Counted from the first letter of the stretch, positions 15,172-24,058 are shown. The stretch is DNA of 30,543 nt from Thermoplasmata archaeon (GCA_021833045.1 JAKBGP010000003.1:1-30543); one strand, 5' to 3'. Numbers and translations are program-made. The notes: generated by a model not told the origin, from the sequence alone.

Positions 15172-16398
15172 ATGTCAGAAAGTAAACAAATGCCAACATT
15201 TCAGGACATACAGGATGCGAGAAAATTCCTCAGGGGAAAAACAGAGATTACTCCACTCATGTATTCAAAAACATTTTCAGACATGTTCAATGCACCTATT
15301 TACCTGAAGCTCGAAAACTTTCAGAAGACAGGCTCATTTAAATCCAGAGGTGCGCTTTTCAAGATAAGTATGCTCACCGAAAAAGAAAAGACCGCCGGTG
15401 TTGTGGCCTGCAGCGCTGGAAATCATGCGCAGGGGGTAGCTTTTGCTGCCAGGGCAAGTGGAATAAGTTCAAAAATAGTAATGCCTTCCTACACAATAAG
15501 TGCTAAGATTAACGCTGTGAGGAACTACGGTGCAGAAATACTTCTTCGTGGTGATAGTTACGCGGAATCATATCTGGAGGCAAAGAGGATCGCACTGAGC
15601 GAAGGCAGAACATTCATAGATGGATTCAACGACAGGTTCATAATTTCAGGTCAGGGCACCATTGGTCTGGAAATCATTGAACAGTTGCCAGAGGTTGAAA
15701 ATGTGATTGTGCCGACGGGAGGTGGGGGACTCATATCTGGTATAGCAATGGCAATAAAGGAATCAGGAAAAACAACCAGGGTTTACGGAGTGCAGAGCGA
15801 GAACTGTGATGCAGTAATTCAGAATCTTTCAGGTGGACCAGTAGTTGGTTCAAGAGGATTCACAATAGCAGATGGAATTGCTGTCCAGAATCCAGGGGAC
15901 ATGAATATTGAACTGATCAGGAAATATGTGGATAATGTAGTCAGCGTTAACGATGAACAGATGGCATATGCATTATTCAAGTTACTTGAGAGGCAGAAGA
16001 TAGTAGTGGAGGCATCAGGAGCAGCACCACTGGCTGCCATTATTTCAGGAAAGATAGACTTAAAAGGAAAACCTACAGTACTGGTAGTTTCAGGAGGAAA
16101 TATTGACCTCCTCCTTCTTTCAAAAATAATATTCAAGAGTATGGAAATAGACCTAGGATTGGTAAGGATTGAGTGTAAGATACCTGACAGGCCTGGAACA
16201 CTTCAGAAAATTACATCCTCCATATCCGCGTCAGGAGCAAATATATTTCATGCAGAAGTGGATAACCTTTCTCAGGATACGCCGGTAGGTTACCAGAATA
16301 TTCGGTTCAGTATTAATGTCCGGGACAAGGATCATCTCGATATACTTCTTGAAAGACTAAAAGAATCTGGCTATAAATTTGTCGTAAAATCCGATTGA
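15172..16398 (+). CDS. ilvA: Threonine ammonia-lyase (threonine deaminase) with C-terminal ACT domain
   Basis: PLP enzyme converting threonine (and often serine) to 2-oxobutyrate (or pyruvate) and ammonia. From ATG 15172 it has 408 residues. The PLP lysine is Lys57 in KTGSFKSRGA, the phosphate-binding glycine loop is PTGGGGLISG, and VVSGGNIDL is the C-terminal cofactor strand. Residues about 325-408 form an ACT domain (VRIECKIPDRPGTLQKIT), the layout of the shorter IlvA/TdcB type. Ribosome site GGTGAGG lies in the end of the upstream gene. The enzyme is encoded as third gene of a formimino C1 operon, so serine or threonine breakdown may be tied to C1 metabolism; branched-chain synthesis remains the alternative role. 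Confidence 0.93.
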   Translation: MSESKQMPTFQDIQDARKFLRGKTEITPLMYSKTFSDMFNAPIYLKLENFQKTGSFKSRGALFKISMLTEKEKTAGVVACSAGNHAQGVAFAARASGISSKIVMPSYTISAKINAVRNYGAEILLRGDSYAESYLEAKRIALSEGRTFIDGFNDRFIISGQGTIGLEIIEQLPEVENVIVPTGGGGLISGIAMAIKESGKTTRVYGVQSENCDAVIQNLSGGPVVGSRGFTIADGIAVQNPGDMNIELIRKYVDNVVSVNDEQMAYALFKLLERQKIVVEASGAAPLAAIISGKIDLKGKPTVLVVSGGNIDLLLLSKIIFKSMEIDLGLVRIECKIPDRPGTLQKITSSISASGANIFHAEVDNLSQDTPVGYQNIRFSINVRDKDHLDILLERLKESGYKFVVKSD

Positions 16399-16505
16399 GT
16401 TTCTTTAAACCTTTACATCATATGATCTGATTATTTTTTGATGTTTAAGGACGGGAATGGCTATATTTCTTAATTTGACTGATCAATTGCTGTGATGGTT
16501 GAATA

Positions 16506-17594
16506 TCAGAATTTGCTGATTACGGTAACAATATCACCATCTGATACACCGTAGTCAAGGCCAACCCTCATGTCCCTTATTTTTGCAGATTCACTGGTTA
16601 TTATAGCATATCTAAAAGATTCAATCATCTCCCTGCTTATCTTCCTGCAAACTTCCCTTATGGTTGCGCCCTCTGTAAGAACAAGGGGTCTTTCAAAGTC
16701 AATAACTCCTGCCTTATTCCTGAGAAATACCCTTACAAGATTCAACTCATCATAGAGTGCCTCCTTTAGTTCATCAACTCCTACCTTTGATGATGCAGAT
16801 ACTCTTATTACCTTACCATATCTTTTCATTGCATCTATCTTACTTTCATCGTGAGGCATATCTATCTTATTAATGACTACAAGTGCCGGTATATAGACAA
16901 CATTTCCCCTGAAAAAATCAATAAGGTCATCGTCAGTTATATTCTCCCTTATGTAAAGTTCAAGATTTGTTAGCTTGAATTCCTTGGCAATTGCCTTAAT
17001 TCTATCTTCATTCAGCTCAAGGCTCCTAGGTTTCCTTATCTTTATTCCACCTGTATTCATGCGCTTCATTGAAATGTTTTTTTTCTTCCTGTTTATCACT
17101 ATACCTGATTTTCTCAGTTCCTCTATGATCCTGTCCATTCCCTTGCATTCCACATCAGATATAAGCAGAATAAGATCAACTGCTCTAACCATACTTAACA
17201 CCTCTCTTCCTCTGCCAGACCCCAGGGCTGCATTATCTATGATTCCTGGAAGATCGAGGATCTGAATCTGTGTACCCTTGTATTTTAGAGTGCCTGGAAT
17301 TACTGTGAGGGTTGTGAATGCGAAATTTCCTACTTCACTTTCTGTTCCTGTAATTGCGTTAAGTAGACTGCTTTTTCCAACATTTGGATAACCAACCAGA
17401 GCCACGGAAGCATCTCCAGATTTCGGGATGGAAAACCCACCCTTTCCACCAGAATGTCCGGCTTTTTCAGCATCAAGCTGGAGTTTTGCCATCTTGGCTT
17501 TAAGAAGACCGATATGAGATTCTGTTGCCTTGTTATATTTAGTTTTATGAATCTCTTCTTCTATCTCCTTAATTCTATCCTCTATTGTGGTCAA
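16506..17594 (-). CDS. drg: DRG-family GTP-binding protein (OBG-HflX superfamily)
   Basis: Translation-associated GTPase. N-terminal helix-turn-helix (EEIHKTKYNKATESHIGLLKAK in pieces, about residues 14-36), G1 GYPNVGKSS, G3 DLPGII, G4 NKID, and a C-terminal TGS domain (about 285-362, DFERPLVLTEGATIREVC). 362 residues is typical. The start is TTG at 17594: the conserved DRG N-terminus begins directly after it, no in-frame ATG precedes Met34, and AGAGGA lies 6 bases upstream as ribosome site. It runs convergent to ilvA with a 107-base T-rich gap that contains possible oligo-T terminators. Confidence 0.94.
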   Translation of the reverse strand: MTTIEDRIKEIEEEIHKTKYNKATESHIGLLKAKMAKLQLDAEKAGHSGGKGGFSIPKSGDASVALVGYPNVGKSSLLNAITGTESEVGNFAFTTLTVIPGTLKYKGTQIQILDLPGIIDNAALGSGRGREVLSMVRAVDLILLISDVECKGMDRIIEELRKSGIVINRKKKNISMKRMNTGGIKIRKPRSLELNEDRIKAIAKEFKLTNLELYIRENITDDDLIDFFRGNVVYIPALVVINKIDMPHDESKIDAMKRYGKVIRVSASSKVGVDELKEALYDELNLVRVFLRNKAGVIDFERPLVLTEGATIREVCRKISREMIESFRYAIITSESAKIRDMRVGLDYGVSDGDIVTVISKF

Positions 17595-17838
17595 TTATTT
17601 TCCTCTTTAAATATCAAATTCCATACAAAGAAAGTTCCTGAATCTTACATCATCACGGAAGCATTTCAGCAACTTTCTACTACGATTTCCGTATAATGGT
17701 TAATGTATTAATTTATCTTTTTATTGTAGAGCATTTTTCCATGCAAACATTCTCAATTTATTGAAACGAAGAGGGTAAAATGTTTTTAAAAAATTTTCTT
17801 ATATGGATTTAGTTTTCTTCATTGGTGTAAAAAAATAA

Positions 17839-19113
17839 TTATTTCTTTATTATAGTGCTCTCCCTTATCTTTCCTATAGATATGATCCTTACCGGCTTTC
17901 CACATAGCGTTTCTACTGTTTCAATGTAATTCTTCATCTCGGGTGGCACACTTTTATAACCAGTTTCAACAATATGTTCGATCTCAGATTCCTTAAGTTT
18001 TCCCCAGCTATCCATGTGTATATATTGAGGTTCTGCCATATCGTAACCCATTAAAACGTTCATTGGATTCATTACTTCCGGTCTATAAGATTTACATATG
18101 GAAATTTCCTTAAAAGTTCCAAGAACGTCAAGTTTAGTGATTGAGAGTTCATCAACATCGTTTAGTTCAGATGCATACTTCACAAGAGGAATATCCAGCC
18201 ATCCAACTCTTCTTGGTCTGCCAGTGGTTGTACCATATTCAGCACCAGCCTCCCTGAGACGGTCTGCATCAGTTCCACTTAGCTCTGTGGGAAACGGCCC
18301 CTCACCAACCCTGGAAGTATAGGATTTTATTACACCAATTATCCTGCTTATTTTTCTTAGTGAAACTCCAGAACCAGTATGTATAGCGCCAGAAATTGTA
18401 TTTGATGAGGTAACATAGGGATATGATCCAAAATCAATGTCTAGCATTGTTCCGTGACCACCCTCAAAAACCATCTCTTCTCCACTATTCACGCAGTCAA
18501 ATAGAAATGATTCAGTTCTTGTTACATAATCTTTGACCTGTGGCCAGAAGCCAGCAAGTTCAATGGCGAGCTGATTTAGTTTTTCCTCCGATTGATATTC
18601 AGTTCCCCTTAGCTCGGATTCCCTCATTCTTGAAATGAGAGAAAGCTTCTGTTTGACAACATTTATATCCTTCAGGTCTCCTATTCTGATACCATTTCTT
18701 GAATATTTCTCTTCATAGGTTGGGCCTATTCCATGGGATGTGGTTCCTATCTTGCTTGCACCACGCATCTCCTCCTGAGCCTTGTCCATTGCCTTATGAA
18801 GTTTTGTAACAACATTAGCGGCTGAACTTATGAGTATTTTCAGTCTTGGATTTTCTGGTAGTATGGTCTTAATCTCTGCAATAAGTGCTTCAGGATCTAT
18901 GACCATACCATTTCCAAGAACAATTGTTTTAGATCGAAGAGAACCTGCAGGAAGGAGATGAAACTTGAATGTACCCTTACTGGTGACGACTGTATGTCCG
19001 GCATTTGTACCGCCATTATATCTTACCATAATTGAATCCTTTCCGGAAACAAAATCAGTTATCTTTCCCTTCCCCTCGTCACCAAACTGCAATCCAAGTA
19101 CAAGGCTTCTCAT
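17839..19113 (-). CDS. purA: Adenylosuccinate synthetase
   Basis: Joins IMP and aspartate with GTP to form adenylosuccinate in AMP synthesis. Motifs: GLQFGDEGKGKITD (catalytic Asp and P-loop), GGTNAGHTV (catalytic His), KIGTTSHGIGPTYEEK, EGGHGTMLDIDFGSYPYVTSS, TTGRPRRVGWLD and SITKLDVL. 424 residues matches the full-length bacterial/eukaryotic form rather than the shortened ~340-residue form of some archaea. TAATTAATA near 19139-19148 is the probable promoter. A 244-base AT-rich gap (17595-17838) separates it from drg; nothing else was seen in that gap. Confidence 0.96.
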   Translation of the reverse strand: MRSLVLGLQFGDEGKGKITDFVSGKDSIMVRYNGGTNAGHTVVTSKGTFKFHLLPAGSLRSKTIVLGNGMVIDPEALIAEIKTILPENPRLKILISSAANVVTKLHKAMDKAQEEMRGASKIGTTSHGIGPTYEEKYSRNGIRIGDLKDINVVKQKLSLISRMRESELRGTEYQSEEKLNQLAIELAGFWPQVKDYVTRTESFLFDCVNSGEEMVFEGGHGTMLDIDFGSYPYVTSSNTISGAIHTGSGVSLRKISRIIGVIKSYTSRVGEGPFPTELSGTDADRLREAGAEYGTTTGRPRRVGWLDIPLVKYASELNDVDELSITKLDVLGTFKEISICKSYRPEVMNPMNVLMGYDMAEPQYIHMDSWGKLKESEIEHIVETGYKSVPPEMKNYIETVETLCGKPVRIISIGKIRESTIIKK

Positions 19114-19216
19114 AGTTTTTCAATGGAATTTGTTTCATCTATTAATTACCTTTGCTAAGAAATGATGGAAAAAATTATAGATCGGGATGAATAGGAAAAA
19201 AACAGGTGAACTTTGA

Positions 19217-20101
19217 ATGGAAGATATGCTGGATAAAGATTTTATAAAGCTCATAGAGAACAGTTTTCCTGAAATTAGAATAAACAAGTTTTCCAGTCTA
19301 GATTATGGATGGAACAATCATGTAATAGTTGTAAATGATGAAATTGTTTTTAGGATTCCAAGGAACAAGGGGAATGAATCAATTCTTAAAAACGAGGTGA
19401 ATCTTCTAAAGATTCTTCAAAAGTGCCCATTCAGCATTCCAGATTATATCTATCTGAACACGAATCCCATATTTTTTGGTGGATATAGGATGATTCATGG
19501 CGACTATCTAAACAATGCAAGAAAACTTGGAAAGGGATTGATCAGCGATTTTCTATCTCTGAGGACATTTCTGGATACAATAGGATCAGATGACGTTAGG
19601 AGGACGGGTTTGCCTGTTTACAACTATAAAAAATGGGTTGAGGGACAGGGGGAGAGGATAGAAAAATATAAACTTTCCCTCAATGAAATAATGCCTGAGA
19701 AGTTCTTAAGTGCAGTGAAGGAAAAATGGTACGAAGTTTCTGAAGACATGGAACAATTGGATATGGGACTGATTCATGGTGATCTTTACAGGAAGAATGT
19801 TATAATATCCGAAAATCATAGAAAAATAAGAGGCATAATAGATTGGAGTGATTCAGCTTACGGAGATCGTGCGCTGGATTTCGCGGCATTTGGATATGAT
19901 TTTCCGCTAAAGGAAAACCTCCATATGCTTCAGGCACAGAAGGATCAATTTGCAGTAAGAGCCATGAAAAGAATCATTTTTTACAGAAATACAGACGGAT
20001 TCTATCTGGCTCACTACCTTGCAAAAACAGGAAGAAGAAAGGAGGCAGAAATGGAATGCAGAAATATTGTCAGTATATGGAAGAAATATGGCTGGTATTA
20101 A
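19217..20101 (+). CDS. Aminoglycoside phosphotransferase-like kinase (APH/choline kinase superfamily)
   Basis: 294 residues with the protein-kinase-like fold of APH enzymes: SLDYGWNNHVIVV glycine-loop region, FRIPRNKGNESIL with the partner Glu60, the catalytic loop HGDLYRKN (Asp189, Asn194), the metal site IDWSDSAYGD (Asp209) and LDFAAFG (Asp221). All expected catalytic residues are present, so it should be an active small-molecule kinase. The natural substrate is unknown; in an archaeon without need for aminoglycoside resistance, an alcohol, sugar or nucleoside is as likely. It stands alone between purA (divergent) and icd. Confidence 0.85.
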   Translation: MEDMLDKDFIKLIENSFPEIRINKFSSLDYGWNNHVIVVNDEIVFRIPRNKGNESILKNEVNLLKILQKCPFSIPDYIYLNTNPIFFGGYRMIHGDYLNNARKLGKGLISDFLSLRTFLDTIGSDDVRRTGLPVYNYKKWVEGQGERIEKYKLSLNEIMPEKFLSAVKEKWYEVSEDMEQLDMGLIHGDLYRKNVIISENHRKIRGIIDWSDSAYGDRALDFAAFGYDFPLKENLHMLQAQKDQFAVRAMKRIIFYRNTDGFYLAHYLAKTGRRKEAEMECRNIVSIWKKYGWY

Positions 20102-20182
20102 TATCTTAATATTGAATATTAATATAAGGGCACACATAAATCCCACCATTTCTTTTTAAATGAAAAAACCCTTAAAAAAAGC

Positions 20183-20190
20183 ATTTATCT
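20183..20190 (+). promoter_or_regulatory. TATA-like element of icd
   Basis: ATTTATCT lies 20-27 bases before the ATG at 20210, after a purine-rich AAAAAAAGC. The distance predicts a leaderless or nearly leaderless mRNA. Confidence 0.55.
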
Positions 20191-20209
20191 AAAGTGAGCA
20201 TATAGAATC

Positions 20210-21421
20210 ATGGCATATATAACAATAGATAGTGATAATAAATTAAAGGTACCCAATAAGGCAACTATTGGTTACATTGAAGGAGATGGGATCGGTCCGG
20301 ATATTACCAAAGCCATGATAAACACTGTAAATGCTTCCATAGAAGTAGCCTATTCAGGTGAAAGGTCAATAGAATGGGAAAAAATAATGGCTGGAGAAGA
20401 AGCCTTTGAAAAAACTGGAGAACATTTACCCAAGGATTCACTGAAACAGATAGAAAAGTGTGTCGTGTCCATAAAGGGACCACTGACAACTCCCATAGGT
20501 CAGGGGTTCAGGAGTCTGAATGTTACACTTCGCCAGCAGTTTGATCTGTATGCTAATGTAAGGCCTGTAAAATATTTTCCAGGAGTTCCATCGCCAGTTG
20601 TGCATCCAGAAAATATGAATATGGTGGTATTCAGGGAGAATACAGAAGACCTCTATTCGGGAATTGAGTGGAAATATGACTCCGAAGGGGCGAAGAAAGT
20701 AAGAGAATTTTTATCACAGCAGTTTGGTATAAGCCTGACTGATGATACTGGCATAGGAATCAAGCCAATAAGCAAGTTTAAGAGCCAAAGGCTTGTAAGA
20801 AAGGCAATCGAATTTGCCATAGCGAACAGGAGGAGAAGCGTTACCCTGATGCATAAGGGAAACATAATGAAGTACACAGAAGGAGCCTTTAAGGACTGGG
20901 GATACGAAATAGCCAAAAATGAATTTGGTCAGCAAACTGTTACAGAAGATGAATATCTTCAGAATCCAGACGCAATGGGTGACAGGATCGTAATAAAGGA
21001 TAGAATTGCTGATAACATGTTCCAGCAGGCACTTACCAGAACGGCTGAGTATGATGTGATTGCAGCCCCAAATCTAAACGGGGACTACATATCCGATGCA
21101 CTGGCCGCTCAGGTTGGAGGAATTGGCATTGCACCAGGAGCTAATATAGGTGATGTATATGCAATTTTTGAGGCAGTTCATGGAACGGCCCCAAAATATG
21201 CCGGGATGGATGTGGCTAACCCAACGTCACTTATCCTTTCTGCAACCATGCTATTAAGGCACATCGGCTGGACAGAAGCTGCGGACATACTGGATAACGC
21301 GGTAACTGCATGTTACAAAGATCAGAAGGTAACACAGGATCTTGCCAGAATACTAAATATAAGAGCACTCAAATGCTCAGAATTTGGCGATGAAATAATA
21401 AAGAGGATGAAGAAAGAGTAG
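20210..21421 (+). CDS. icd: Isocitrate dehydrogenase (NADP-type)
   Basis: TCA-cycle enzyme converting isocitrate to 2-oxoglutarate. Closely resembles the bacterial/archaeal homodimeric enzyme: substrate loop TTPIGQGFRSLNVTLRQ with Ser102, the position phosphorylated in E. coli; FRENTEDLYSGIEW; LMHKGNIMKYTEGAF; DNMFQQ; and VHGTAPKYAG, whose Lys-Tyr pair is the NADP determinant of the E. coli enzyme. A second NADP contact (E. coli Tyr391) is Gln here while the following Arg is kept. 403 residues, slightly shorter than E. coli. The stop codon lies 2 bases from the convergent gene's stop codon. NADP preference is inferred. Confidence 0.95.
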   Translation: MAYITIDSDNKLKVPNKATIGYIEGDGIGPDITKAMINTVNASIEVAYSGERSIEWEKIMAGEEAFEKTGEHLPKDSLKQIEKCVVSIKGPLTTPIGQGFRSLNVTLRQQFDLYANVRPVKYFPGVPSPVVHPENMNMVVFRENTEDLYSGIEWKYDSEGAKKVREFLSQQFGISLTDDTGIGIKPISKFKSQRLVRKAIEFAIANRRRSVTLMHKGNIMKYTEGAFKDWGYEIAKNEFGQQTVTEDEYLQNPDAMGDRIVIKDRIADNMFQQALTRTAEYDVIAAPNLNGDYISDALAAQVGGIGIAPGANIGDVYAIFEAVHGTAPKYAGMDVANPTSLILSATMLLRHIGWTEAADILDNAVTACYKDQKVTQDLARILNIRALKCSEFGDEIIKRMKKE

Positions 21422-21423
21422 GA

Positions 21424-22608
21424 CTATACGAGTAGTGCTCTACTGCTCTCCACATTTCTCAAAATTTCAATACCAGTTCTACTTTTTGCAAAGTCCACTG
21501 CATTGAAGGAATCGGTAAAAATATTTATGAAATTGCAGTTTTTCACTGACATTGCCTTTTCAATTGCATCCTTCAAGTTCTTAAAATGATATAGAACAAT
21601 AACCGGGCCAGGTATCTGTTCCATTGGAACAATCTTTTCTCCATATCTATTCTCAAGTAAATGAACACTTTCATGAAGGCCGTCAACATAATCAAAGTCA
21701 TTTTCCAAAAGTTTCCTTACAGATTGCCTTGCCATCTCTGCGTCTTCCTGTGTATTGAAGTAGTTTATATCACCCTCCGGTCCGTATCCCTTTTTTACAT
21801 CCCTCTTAAGGAACTCAATTATCCTGTTTTTAAAAAATATGTACTCCTTATCAGAAACTAGAAATAACTGACTCCTGAGAAATCTGTTTGATACAGAAAG
21901 ATATGAAATTCCAGGAACTGAGTTTGTTGCCATTTCCATATGGCTACTATCCGGTACAATACTAACACCATTCTCAAACTGCTTCCAAATTACGTTATTC
22001 TTAGTTACAGCCTTCTGGACGTCAATAAAATCTTTAGTGTTACCATAGAAAAGTATTCGCTCTCCTTCACCCCACTTATCAAAGGCTCTAATTGAGTTTT
22101 CTTCAGCAACATCCAGAATATATTCGCTGGTTTCTCTGAGATATTCATATATATCATTACTGAGCGTCATAGTGCTTATGGGACACTGAGAATTATGGAG
22201 AATCATAGGTTTTGTCCCATTGATAATTGATTCAACAATTCCAACGAACATTGTGTATACCGGAATGGAAATATCAGGAACTACAGCGGTAATCTTCCTG
22301 AATTGATCAGTTCTCACGCGTTCACTTCCCAGAACTTCAATCAACCTTGGAGCATAATTATACTTCATTAATTGCACTGTTCTGAGTAATTCTTCCTTGC
22401 ATGAAAGTTTAGTCCTTCCAGTCTCCATAGATAAAATGGATATCCTTTCATCGGATGCGGAAAACTTTTCAAGAACAGAAATCATCGTTTCTATAAGTCT
22501 TGAGGGGGTCATTCGTGAATCACTGGAATGTTCAGTCTTAAGTTCTGAAAGTTTTATATCTTCTACTTCACCAATTTCAGTGGAATCAAATTTACTCCTA
22601 ACTTTCAT
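21424..22608 (-). CDS. Aldehyde-dehydrogenase-fold protein without catalytic cysteine (probable pseudoenzyme)
   Basis: 394 residues from ATG 22608. The order of weak motifs follows the ALDH family: VRSKFDSTEIGEVEDI at the start, a helical MISVLEKFSAS...METGR segment, PDISIPVYTMFVGIVESIINGTKP (residues ~111-134) where ALDHs bind NAD, FENG (211-214) where ELGG is expected, and GPVIVLYHFKNLKDAIEKA...NIFTDS (334-366), the usual 'GPV..V..F.d..eAI' block. No Cys occurs near the active-site position; the only cysteines are at 70, 142 and 358. The protein is about 80-100 residues shorter than normal. The frame is intact, so it is a gene, not debris. ATG 22617 is also possible; the TATA-like TTTATGC (22634-22640) favours 22608. 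A different remote family cannot be excluded. Confidence 0.6.
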   Translation of the reverse strand: MKVRSKFDSTEIGEVEDIKLSELKTEHSSDSRMTPSRLIETMISVLEKFSASDERISILSMETGRTKLSCKEELLRTVQLMKYNYAPRLIEVLGSERVRTDQFRKITAVVPDISIPVYTMFVGIVESIINGTKPMILHNSQCPISTMTLSNDIYEYLRETSEYILDVAEENSIRAFDKWGEGERILFYGNTKDFIDVQKAVTKNNVIWKQFENGVSIVPDSSHMEMATNSVPGISYLSVSNRFLRSQLFLVSDKEYIFFKNRIIEFLKRDVKKGYGPEGDINYFNTQEDAEMARQSVRKLLENDFDYVDGLHESVHLLENRYGEKIVPMEQIPGPVIVLYHFKNLKDAIEKAMSVKNCNFINIFTDSFNAVDFAKSRTGIEILRNVESSRALLV

Positions 22609-22653
22609 ATTGAACATAATAGTATATCTTCTAGCATAAAGAGTGTTTCGCAA

Positions 22654-22665
22654 AATTGTTCAACA
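22654..22665 (+). repeat. Direct repeat copy 1, AATTGTTCAACA
   Basis: Identical 12-base copy of the motif at 22733-22744, placed just upstream of the BRE/TATA region of the minus-strand ALDH-like gene. The spacing between copies is 79 bases. Confidence 0.6.
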
Positions 22666-22732
22666 CCCAGTTCTTAGAAAGCCACATATACTCAGTTTTG
22701 TGATATTTAAATAATCTAACCTTCAATAACAT

Positions 22733-22752
22733 AATTGTTCAACATAACAATT
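22733..22752 (+). repeat. Direct repeat copy 2 forming an inverted repeat
   Basis: AATTGTTCAACA (22733-22744) is the second perfect copy. Its first seven bases AATTGTT are mirrored by AACAATT at 22746-22752, giving a 20-base dyad with a 6-base spacer, the shape of a dimeric regulator site. Confidence 0.5.
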
Positions 22753-23035
22753 CTATCAAAGAAATAATACATAAAAGATCTTGGAAGATACTCCTACTTA
22801 AAGAAGTTGTCATGGATATATTTTGTTAACCAGAAAGAGGTAAAATAGATCCTGAAATGATCACAACGAAGAGTCAGTGGAAAATTTGATCTGATACTAT
22901 TAAAAAAGAAAATTATAAATTATTGACTTATTGTGGCGACTCCATCGCATGGAAGAAAGGGTTGTATATTGATTTCAATTTAAGATAAATTCTAAAAAAA
23001 GGAAATATTATAACGTAGTACTGCAATGTGTAACA

Positions 23036-23356
23036 ATGAAGGTAGTGATACAGGTATCAGAAAAGGATAAAATTCCGATGGGAAATATTGTCGGATCTCA
23101 CATTGCAGTTTTAAAGGATGTTGAAACTATAGAGGTGGTATTTCTGGAAGGTGCCATAGTGGCAACCGTAAATGAGGAAATGATAAAGCCTCTGCTGGAA
23201 GAAAAAAAGCTTATATTAATGGCATGTAAAACTTCTATGGAAATGAACAACATAAAAGCTTCAGATCTTGTGAAGGGAGTTTCACCTACACCTCAGGGTG
23301 GGTTCATCGAAATCATAAGGAGACAGCAGGAAGGATGGTACTACATTCATGTATAG
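23036..23356 (+). CDS. DsrE-like small protein
   Basis: 106 residues with the DsrE/YchN-like alpha/beta pattern: strands VVIQVSE and IEVVFLEGA, a helix, then LILMACKTSMEMNN with the single Cys64 at the position of the conserved thiol, and the C-terminal strand-helix VKGVSPTPQGGFIEIIRRQQEGWYYIHV (read as about residues 79-106). Family members carry sulfane sulfur in sulfur relay or oxidation; some only bind ligands. No sulfur genes are adjacent, so the role here is open. TATA-like sequence at 23006-23014 suggests a leaderless mRNA. Confidence 0.75.
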   Translation: MKVVIQVSEKDKIPMGNIVGSHIAVLKDVETIEVVFLEGAIVATVNEEMIKPLLEEKKLILMACKTSMEMNNIKASDLVKGVSPTPQGGFIEIIRRQQEGWYYIHV

Positions 23357-23593
23357 TTTCAGTATAAGTAAGGCCTAAATTTACCTGAGCATCCCTTACA
23401 GAATCATGAAGGTATTTCGCAACAAAACCATTTGATATGCACTGTTCATTTAGATTTTTATAATCTATTTTTGAATAAGTTGATTCTGCATGTTAAGATT
23501 TTGCATTTTAATATTAGAATCTTTTCCTGGACAAATATATATACATAAAATATAATAAATTATTATGAATATATAATTCTACGCGTAACCAAA

Positions 23594-23602
23594 ATTAATA
23601 TA
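23594..23602 (+). promoter_or_regulatory. TATA-like element of the small membrane protein gene
   Basis: TTAATATAT lies 22-30 bases before the ATG at 23624. The 267-base gap upstream (23357-23623) is very AT-rich with a loose GATTCT/AGAATC inverted pair (about 23482-23520); nothing else was seen there. Confidence 0.45.
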
Positions 23603-23623
23603 TGACGCATTCTTTAAGTAAGC

Positions 23624-24055
23624 ATGAAAAGACGAATGTTGGATTCAGATGAATCCAGCGGAAGTATGCTGAAAGGTATAGTTGCAACCTTTCTCTCCAT
23701 GTTGATTCTAGGTCCATTTATGGGAATAGGATGGATCATATCGGGACTTTTTGGAGGGATTGCATCACGAGGTGGCCTAAGAGGCTTTGTAGCAGGACTG
23801 ATTGGGGGAATAGTTCTAGCCCTCATAGTCATTGAGATATCTTACTATGTGGGGCCTTCAACAATCAACCATATAATGAGTTATACCGGTAATTTCTACT
23901 TTGTTAACAATGTAAAGACAATTTACCTTGAAACAAGGCAGCAACTGGGTGTAGACCCATTGCATACAATAATAAGTGTTGTAGCAGAAGGAGCAATAGT
24001 ACCAGCAGTTGGCGGTCTCATAGGTGGGTTTTTCCTGTCTAGAGACTCAGATTAA
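23624..24055 (+). CDS. Small multi-helix membrane protein (DUF5518-like)
   Basis: 143 residues with a short charged N-terminus, two closely packed Gly-rich hydrophobic segments (about 17-43 and 47-77: LSMLILGPFMGIGWIISGLF, GFVAGLIGGIVLALIVIEI), a polar middle (about 80-112) and a last Gly-rich segment (about 116-138). The Gly-rich helix pairs resemble the archaeal DUF5518 group; that assignment is tentative. The function is unknown. The stop codon is 3 bases from the convergent lipB stop codon. Confidence 0.7.
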   Translation: MKRRMLDSDESSGSMLKGIVATFLSMLILGPFMGIGWIISGLFGGIASRGGLRGFVAGLIGGIVLALIVIEISYYVGPSTINHIMSYTGNFYFVNNVKTIYLETRQQLGVDPLHTIISVVAEGAIVPAVGGLIGGFFLSRDSD

Positions 24056-24058
24056 AAA

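Larger units (their letters stand above)
22618..23035. other. Long divergent intergenic region
   Basis: About 420 AT-rich bases between the ALDH-like gene and the DsrE-like gene, the longest gene-free stretch of the window. It carries a repeated 12-base motif with an inverted half (listed separately), a GTTAAC palindrome in TTTTGTTAACC (22821-22831), a small GCGA/TCGC hairpin (22936-22948), and the TATA-like TATTATAAC (23006-23014) for the plus-strand gene. No convincing RNA gene or frame was found. Confidence 0.55.

Noticed and set aside
22855..22893. Possible C/D-box RNA (ATGATCA ... CTGA)
   Set aside because: The C box deviates from RTGATGA, no proper D'/C' pair is seen, and the length is short; chance is likely in AT-rich DNA.
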